Origin: Thermoleophilia bacterium
GTDB lineage: Bacteria > Actinomycetota > Thermoleophilia > Gaiellales > Gaiellaceae
Reading direction: 5' to 3'
Assembly: GCA_009694305.1 (NCBI GenBank)
Contig: SHVL01000015.1
Span: forward strand, 1-49,973
DNA length: 49,973 bases
Below are positions 44,712 to 49,973 of this stretch, one piece after another. Both the position numbers and the translations under genes were made by a program. Under the pieces are notes generated by a model. That model was not told the origin of the DNA and made no database searches. It saw nothing but the letters and a program-made list of their open reading frames with translations. Positions within the stretch are counted from its first letter, which is position 1; the number at the start of each line of letters is the position of its first letter.

Positions 44712-45992
44712 ATGAACGCAATCACCGAGACCACAGCGCACGACCGCATCCTCGCCGACCGCGCCCGCTACGTGAGCGCAGGCGTTTCGACGCCGAAGCT
44801 CGTCGTTTCCCGCGCCGACGGCGCCCGCGTCACCGACGTTGACGGCCGCACGTTCCTCGACTTCGCCGGCGGGATTGGCTGTCAGAACACGGGCCACCGG
44901 TTTGCACCGGTTGTCGAGGCGATCAGGGCGCAGGCCGACGACTACCTTCATCAGTGCTTCATGGTCGGCGTCTACGAGCCGTACGTCGAGGTCTGCCGCC
45001 GCCTGGCCGAGCTGTCGCCCTGCGCGGGCGAGCAGCAGAAGTCGCTGCTCGTCAATTCGGGCGCCGAGGCAAACGAGAACGCCGTCAAGATTGCGCGCTC
45101 GGCAACCGGCCGGCCCGCCGTCGTCGTCTTCGACAATGCGTTCCACGGCCGCACGCTGCTGACGATGACGATGACCGCCAAGGTGAAGCCGTACAGGGCG
45201 GGCTTCGGGCCGTTCGCGCCCGAGGTCTACCGCGCTCCGGTGCCGAATCTCTATCGCGGGGTCACGACCGACGATGCGATCGCAGGACTCAAGCAGCTGT
45301 TCAAGGCAGAGGTAGACCCGGCCTCCGTCGCCTGCGTCGTCCTCGAGCCCGTGCAGGGGGAGGGCGGCTTCCTGCCGATGCCGACCGACTACCTGCAGCG
45401 GCTGACCGAGATGTGTCGCGAGCACGGAATCCTCTTCGTTGACGACGAGGTGCAGTCGGGCGTGGGGCGGACGGGAAAGATGTGGGCGATCGAGCATCAC
45501 GACGGCGTCGCCCCGGATCTGCTCGTCTCGGGCAAGTCGATCGGGGGCGGGCTTCCGCTTGCCGCTGTCACCGGCCCCGCCTCGATCATGGACGCGGTTC
45601 CTGCCGGAGGGCTTGGCGGGACGTTCGGCGGCAACCCGCTCTCCTGCGTTGCTGCCGCAGCCGTGCTCGACGCGGTCGCCGACCCCGAGTTCCTCGCGCA
45701 GGCGACCGCGCTCGGTGGGACGATCCGCCTCCGGCTGGAGCAGGTGGCCGCAAGACACGACGCGATCGGCGAGGTGCGCGGCCTCGGCCCGATGCTCGCG
45801 TTCGAGCTGTCCGAACAGACTCCCGACCAGGCCGCCGCGATCGTCGCTGCCGCGTTCGAGCGCAACCTGCTCCTGCTCGCCTGCGGCATGTACGGCAACG
45901 TGATCCGGCTTCTCGCGCCGCTGACGATCGGTGATGACGATCTCGAGGAAGGCCTGGCAGTACTCGAGGAGTCGCTTGACACAGCTCTCTGA
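44712..45992 (+). CDS. gabT: 4-aminobutyrate aminotransferase or close relative
   Basis: This PLP-dependent class III aminotransferase should move the amino group from GABA (or another omega-amine such as putrescine) to 2-oxoglutarate. The 426-aa product has DFAGGIGCQNTGHRFAPV, VNSGAEANENAVKIAR for phosphate binding, FHGRTLLTMTMT, EPVQGEGGF, VDDEVQSGVGRTGKMWA and the PLP lysine in SGKSIGGGLPLAAV. ATG 44712 is six bases after CATACT. A TTG at 44694 would add six residues. The polyamine transporter follows with overlap, so the operon probably imports polyamines and processes the products. Confidence 0.9.
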   Translation: MNAITETTAHDRILADRARYVSAGVSTPKLVVSRADGARVTDVDGRTFLDFAGGIGCQNTGHRFAPVVEAIRAQADDYLHQCFMVGVYEPYVEVCRRLAELSPCAGEQQKSLLVNSGAEANENAVKIARSATGRPAVVVFDNAFHGRTLLTMTMTAKVKPYRAGFGPFAPEVYRAPVPNLYRGVTTDDAIAGLKQLFKAEVDPASVACVVLEPVQGEGGFLPMPTDYLQRLTEMCREHGILFVDDEVQSGVGRTGKMWAIEHHDGVAPDLLVSGKSIGGGLPLAAVTGPASIMDAVPAGGLGGTFGGNPLSCVAAAAVLDAVADPEFLAQATALGGTIRLRLEQVAARHDAIGEVRGLGPMLAFELSEQTPDQAAAIVAAAFERNLLLLACGMYGNVIRLLAPLTIGDDDLEEGLAVLEESLDTAL

Positions 45993-47028
45993 ACAGCCCG
46001 CCTCGGGGGTTCCCGTCGATGTCAGGGTCTGCGGCCTCCACAAGCGCTACGGCGATGTCACGGCTGTCGATGGCGTTGACCTCGAGGTTGCGAAGGGCGA
46101 GTTCTTCACGATGCTCGGGCCGTCGGGATCGGGCAAGACGACGACGCTGCGGATGATCGCCGGCTTCGAGCGGCCCGACGCAGGCACGATCGAGCTCGGT
46201 GGGAAGGATGTTTCGTCGCTCCCGCCGTTTGACCGCGACGTCAACACGGTGTTCCAGGACTACGCGCTGTTCCCGCACATGACCGTGCAGGAGAACGTGG
46301 AGTACGGCCTGCGGGTCAAGAAGCTGCCGAGGGCAGAGCGGCGGAACAGAGCCAAGGAGGTTCTCCGGGTCGTGCGGCTCGAGGAGTACGGGGGTCGCAA
46401 GCCGGGGCAGCTGTCGGGCGGTCAGCGCCAGCGGGTCGCGCTGGCGCGCGCCATCGTCAACACTCCGCGTGCGTTGCTGCTCGACGAGCCGCTCGGCGCC
46501 CTCGACCTCAAGCTCCGGCAGGAGCTGCAGATCGAGCTGAAGCAGGTGCAGCAGAAGCTCGGGATGACATTCATCTACGTGACGCACGATCAGGAAGAGG
46601 CGCTCACGATGAGCGATCGTATCGCCGTCTTCAACGAGGGCAAGATCGTGCAGGTGGGCAAGCCGGCCGAAGTGTACGAGCACCCCGCGAGCGAGTTCAT
46701 CGCGGGCTTCATCGGCGTCTCGAACGTGATCGAGCGTGACGGCCGGCGGATCACCGTACGGCCGGAGAAGATCCGGGTTCTCGAGGACGGCGCATTGCCG
46801 GACGAGGGAACCCGTGTGGAAGAAGGCACCGTGCGCGATGTCCAGTACGTCGGCCCGGTGACGCGGTATCACGTCAGCCTCGATCAGGGAGGGGATCTTC
46901 AGATTCTTACCCAGAATCTCGAGGAGACCTCGACTGAGGTGCTGGCGTTGGAGGGGCGGCGCGTGCGGCTTGCGTGGCGTCCGGAGCAGGAGTCGGTCAT
47001 CGGCGAGAGAGAGGGAGTACCAGCATGA
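45976..47028 (+). CDS. potA: Polyamine ABC transporter ATP-binding protein
   Basis: PotA powers uptake of spermidine/putrescine. The 350-aa product has Walker A GPSGSGKTT, the Q-loop FQDYALFPHMTV, signature LSGGQRQRVALARA, Walker B LLLDEPLGALD, and the H-loop VTHDQEEALTMSDR; a C-terminal TOBE-type domain follows (about 260-350). TTG 45976 follows GAGGAG at a fair spacing and overlaps the gabT stop by 17 bases; an ATG at 45931 would overlap more. The stop overlaps potD as ATGA. Confidence 0.91.
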   Translation: MTQLSEQPASGVPVDVRVCGLHKRYGDVTAVDGVDLEVAKGEFFTMLGPSGSGKTTTLRMIAGFERPDAGTIELGGKDVSSLPPFDRDVNTVFQDYALFPHMTVQENVEYGLRVKKLPRAERRNRAKEVLRVVRLEEYGGRKPGQLSGGQRQRVALARAIVNTPRALLLDEPLGALDLKLRQELQIELKQVQQKLGMTFIYVTHDQEEALTMSDRIAVFNEGKIVQVGKPAEVYEHPASEFIAGFIGVSNVIERDGRRITVRPEKIRVLEDGALPDEGTRVEEGTVRDVQYVGPVTRYHVSLDQGGDLQILTQNLEETSTEVLALEGRRVRLAWRPEQESVIGEREGVPA

Positions 47029-48227
47029 GCAAACGAAAGAAGCGGATGGGCCCGAGGGCACTTCTGGCACTGGCCGTGGCGGCGCTCGCCATCGTGGCTG
47101 CGGGGTGCAGTAGGAGTGACAGCTCGGGCTCTGCGAACACAGAGATCAAGGGTCTCGGGGCGACACTCGAGGAGATCCAGGCGAACGCCAGGACGGAGGG
47201 CGAGGTCAACCTTGTCAACTGGGCGGGTTACGTCGAGAAGGACTGGACGGACGCGTTCGTGGCGAAGACCGGGTGCAAGGTCAACTCGAAGGTCGGCGTG
47301 AGCTCGGACGAGATGGTCACGTTGATGAAGACTGGCAACTACGACGGCGTCTCGGCCTCTGGTGACGCAACGTTGCGGCTCATTGCCGCGAAGGACGTCG
47401 CGCCGGTCAACCTCGACCTCATCCCGAACTATACGAACGTCTTTGACGGTCTGAAAAACCAGAGCCACAACACGGTTAACGGTGCCTCGTACGGCGTTGC
47501 CCACGGGCGAGGCGCGAACCTGTTGATCTGGAACAAGGACGACGTGACCCCGGCTCCGACGACCTGGGATGTCGTGTGGAACGCGGACTCTCCGGCTGCC
47601 GGCAAGATCTCGGTGTACGACAGCCCGATCTACATCGCCGATGCGGCGCTTCATCTGAAGACGACGCAACCCGATCTCGGGATCGACAACATCTACGAGC
47701 TCGACGAGGATCAGTTCAACGCTGCTGTCGCCCTGTTGAAGCAGCAGAAGACGATCGTCGGCGAGTACTGGGGCGACGCTGCAAAGCAGATCCAGTCGTT
47801 CACGAGCAGCGACAGCACTGCGGGTACGACCTGGCAGTACCAGGTCAACCAGCTCCAGGGCGCGAAGGATCCGGTTCCGGTCGAGGGGATCCTGCCGGAC
47901 GAGGGCTCGACGGGCTGGTCGGACACGTGGATGATTGCCAGCACGTCCGCGCATCCGAACTGCATGTACCTCTGGATGGACTACATCATCAGCCCGCTGG
48001 CAAACGCCAAGGCGACGGAGTACTTCGGTGAAGCTCCGGTGTCGCCCCAGGCCTGTGCGCTGACCGCCGACAAGGAGCACTGCGTGAAGTTCCATGCCGA
48101 GGACGAGGAGTACTTCTCGAAGGTCTACTACTGGACGACGCCGGTTACCGCCTGCGGCGACGACCGGGGTGACGTCTGCAAGGACTACTCGGAGTGGACG
48201 ACCGCATGGACTGAAATCAGAGGCTAA
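47025..48227 (+). CDS. potD: Polyamine-binding lipoprotein (PotD-like)
   Basis: The substrate-binding protein of the transporter. The 400-aa product has a lipoprotein signal with basic N-terminus and lipobox VAAGC at residue 28, then VNLVNWAGYVEKDWTDAF, the usual start of PotD/PotF-type periplasmic folds, and ALLKQQKTIVGEYWGD and WMIASTSAHPNCMYLWMDYI later. Six or more cysteines in the C-terminal third may form disulfides. ATG 47025 overlaps the potA stop. Confidence 0.9.
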   Translation: MSKRKKRMGPRALLALAVAALAIVAAGCSRSDSSGSANTEIKGLGATLEEIQANARTEGEVNLVNWAGYVEKDWTDAFVAKTGCKVNSKVGVSSDEMVTLMKTGNYDGVSASGDATLRLIAAKDVAPVNLDLIPNYTNVFDGLKNQSHNTVNGASYGVAHGRGANLLIWNKDDVTPAPTTWDVVWNADSPAAGKISVYDSPIYIADAALHLKTTQPDLGIDNIYELDEDQFNAAVALLKQQKTIVGEYWGDAAKQIQSFTSSDSTAGTTWQYQVNQLQGAKDPVPVEGILPDEGSTGWSDTWMIASTSAHPNCMYLWMDYIISPLANAKATEYFGEAPVSPQACALTADKEHCVKFHAEDEEYFSKVYYWTTPVTACGDDRGDVCKDYSEWTTAWTEIRG

Positions 48228-48237
48228 GAACGTCCGG

Positions 48238-49140
48238 ATGACCTCTGTGGCCGGAATCGAGCCGCCGCCCCACCGGAGCGTGGGGCGGCGGCTTTCCGCC
48301 TGGCTGTACCGCTGGCCGGGCGTGCGTCTTGGCGCGCTTCTTGCAGCACCGTTTTCCTGGATCGTCGTCCTCTACCTCGGCTCACTCGCCGTTCTTCTGG
48401 TCTCGGCGTTCTGGCAGCTCGACACGTTCACGGGCGAGGTCGTGCACCAGCCGACGCTGAAGAACTTCCAGACGATCGTGGAGGTGCCCGTCTACCGCAC
48501 GATCGCGCTCAGGACGATTGCCATGGCCGTGGCAGTGACGGTCGCGTGTGCGCTGCTCGCGTTCCCGATCGCCTACACGATGGCGAGGCTCGCCTCGAAG
48601 CAGATGCGTCGCCTGCTGCTCGTCGCGATCCTGATTCCGCTCTGGGCCAGCTATCTCGTGAAGGTCTACTCCTGGCGCGTCATCCTCGGTGAGGAAGGCG
48701 TGCTCAACTGGCTCCTCGAGCCGTTTGGGGCCACGGGTCCCGGGTACTCGATCACCGGCACCTGGCTCGTCTTCACGTACCTGTGGCTGCCGTACATGAT
48801 CCTCCCGCTCTATGCGGGCCTCGAGCGGATTCCGTCCTCGCTGCTCGAGGCGTCGTCCGATCTCGGCGCCCGCTCGGGGCGCACCTTCTTTCGCGTTGTG
48901 CTGCCGCTCGTCTTCCCGGCACTCGTCGTCGGCTCGATCTTCACGTTCTCGCTCACCCTCGGTGACTACATCACGCCCGAGGTCGTCTCGAGCACGCAGT
49001 TCATCGGCAACGTGATCTACGACAACGTCGGCGTCGCGAACAATCTGCCGCTCGCGGCGGCGTATGCGTTCGTGCCGATCTCCGTCATGGTCGTCTATCT
49101 CCTGCTCGCGCGGCGCGCGGGTGCGTTCGAGAATCTCTAG
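48238..49140 (+). CDS. potB: Polyamine ABC transporter permease (PotB-like)
   Basis: One of two permease subunits. The 300-aa product has six membrane helices beginning with AAPFSWIVVLYLGSLAVLLV and the binding-protein-dependent transport EAA loop ERIPSSLLEASSDLGARSGR, then FRVVLPLVFPALVVGS. ATG 48238 is the first after potD, ten bases past its stop. Its stop overlaps the potC start by one base. Confidence 0.9.
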   Translation: MTSVAGIEPPPHRSVGRRLSAWLYRWPGVRLGALLAAPFSWIVVLYLGSLAVLLVSAFWQLDTFTGEVVHQPTLKNFQTIVEVPVYRTIALRTIAMAVAVTVACALLAFPIAYTMARLASKQMRRLLLVAILIPLWASYLVKVYSWRVILGEEGVLNWLLEPFGATGPGYSITGTWLVFTYLWLPYMILPLYAGLERIPSSLLEASSDLGARSGRTFFRVVLPLVFPALVVGSIFTFSLTLGDYITPEVVSSTQFIGNVIYDNVGVANNLPLAAAYAFVPISVMVVYLLLARRAGAFENL

Positions 49141-49973
49141 TGGTCGAGGGCCCCGTCACCCGTTTGCTGCTGCGGCTCGGCACCGTGTTCGTGCTCCTGT
49201 TCATCTACTTCCCGCTGGCCGTGATCGGGCTGTATGCCTTCAACGACGACATAACCCAGGCGTGGCCGATCCAGAACTGGACGACGAAATGGTTCGAGGT
49301 CGCATTCCACGATCCCGAGGTGCGCGATGCCTTCCTCCTGTCGGTCAAGGCCGCGATCCTCGCCACACTGATCGCCCTCGTGCTCGGCACCTGTCTCTCG
49401 TTCGTGATCGCGCGCTACCGTTTCTTCGGGCGCCAGACGATCTCGTTCCTCGTCGTCCTGCCGATCGCGCTCCCCGGGATCGTCACGGGACTGGCCCTCA
49501 ACGCGACGATCGACACCGTTCTGCAGCCGATCGGGATCGGCTTCGGCCTCGCTACGATCGTCATCGGGCACGCAACGTTCTGCGTCGTGGTCGTCTTCAA
49601 CAATGTGCTCGCAAGGCTGCAACGTACGTCGCTTTCGTTCGAGGAGGCGTCCGCCGACCTCGGAGCCGATTCGATCCAGACGTTCAGGCTGGTCACGCTG
49701 CCCGCGCTCGGGACGGCATTACTCGCTGGCGGCCTGCTGGCGTTCGGCCTCTCCTTCGACGAGGTGATCGTCACCGTCTTCACCGCTGGTTCCGACCAGA
49801 CGCTGCCGATCTGGATCTTCACAAACCTCGCTCGGCCCAATCAGCTTCCGATCATAAACGTCGTCGCGCTCGTCGTGATCGTGATCTCGATCATTCCCGT
49901 CTGGGCCGCACAGAAGCTCGCGGGCCCGGTCGAGGGCGACGAGATGAGGACGGTTGGCATCGCCGAGCCATAG
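49140..49973 (+). CDS. potC: Polyamine ABC transporter permease (PotC-like)
   Basis: The second permease. The 277-aa product has six hydrophobic segments starting with LLLRLGTVFVLLFIYFPLAV, the EAA-type loop RTSLSFEEASADLGADSIQT, and RLVTLPALGTALLAGGLLAF. GTG 49140 shares one base with the potB stop. The TAG stop is the last codon of the window, so anything downstream in the operon cannot be seen. Confidence 0.9.
   Translation: MVEGPVTRLLLRLGTVFVLLFIYFPLAVIGLYAFNDDITQAWPIQNWTTKWFEVAFHDPEVRDAFLLSVKAAILATLIALVLGTCLSFVIARYRFFGRQTISFLVVLPIALPGIVTGLALNATIDTVLQPIGIGFGLATIVIGHATFCVVVVFNNVLARLQRTSLSFEEASADLGADSIQTFRLVTLPALGTALLAGGLLAFGLSFDEVIVTVFTAGSDQTLPIWIFTNLARPNQLPIINVVALVVIVISIIPVWAAQKLAGPVEGDEMRTVGIAEP

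Overview
The window is about 50 kb of GC-rich, gene-dense bacterial chromosome. I read it as an actinobacterium, probably a deep-branching one of Thermoleophilia type; the class is inferred from gene content and style. A DUF2469 protein, CarD, a group II truncated haemoglobin and a CGAAC-N4-GTTCG SOS box point to Actinobacteria. A Spo0H/SigH-type sigma factor and a Firmicutes-like gene order point to an early branch. Many genes start with GTG or TTG, and at least eight have a TANNNT -10 box only 6-7 nt before the start codon, as expected for leaderless mRNAs.

The backbone is a housekeeping block: tilS-hpt-ftsH, folP-folB, folK-DUF2469-coaX, dusB, greA-lysS, clpC-radA-carD-ispD-ispF, then gltX-cysS-rlmB-NYN(rae1-like)-sigH. 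This is nearly the order seen in Bacillus subtilis from tilS to sigH, with relatives in Mycobacterium. disA, yacL, ctsR/mcsAB, cysE and mrnC are not present. Lineage-specific genes are inserted, often on the other strand: a MoxR/DUF58/DUF4129 operon, a subtilase, a LysE exporter, a diguanylate cyclase, a sugar-nucleotide epimerase, and a sulfatase-mutY region.

Region by region: 1-5.8 kb holds the end of a secreted protein, uvrB behind a perfect SOS box, and hyuA-hyuB. 5.9-8.3 kb holds a TolB-like propeller protein and a phosphoesterase (minus strand), a small membrane protein and a PIN-toxin remnant. 8.3-16.1 kb holds tilS-hpt-ftsH and the minus-strand MoxR operon, in which moxR has an in-frame TGA. 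16.2-26.9 kb holds folate, CoA, tRNA-modification and lysyl-tRNA genes, ending in a REPIN-like inverted repeat. 27-34 kb holds clpC to ispF, with an unusual repeat-filled radA-carD gap. 34-39.8 kb is a less conserved island with a sulfatase, mutY, a secreted repeat protein, OsmC, GST and globin, plus relics of a histidine kinase and an ArsR-type regulator. 39.8-44.2 kb holds the gltX-to-sigH block. 44.5-49.97 kb holds tRNA-Thr and a gabT-potABDC-type operon for polyamine uptake and GABA transamination; the window ends exactly at the last stop codon of that operon.

The points most worth checking are the split moxR in an otherwise translationally coupled envelope-type operon, the sigH promoter with a LexA-like box and an 8-3-8 inverted repeat over the -10, the compact GluRS, the leaderless promoters, and two small families of REP-like hairpins.
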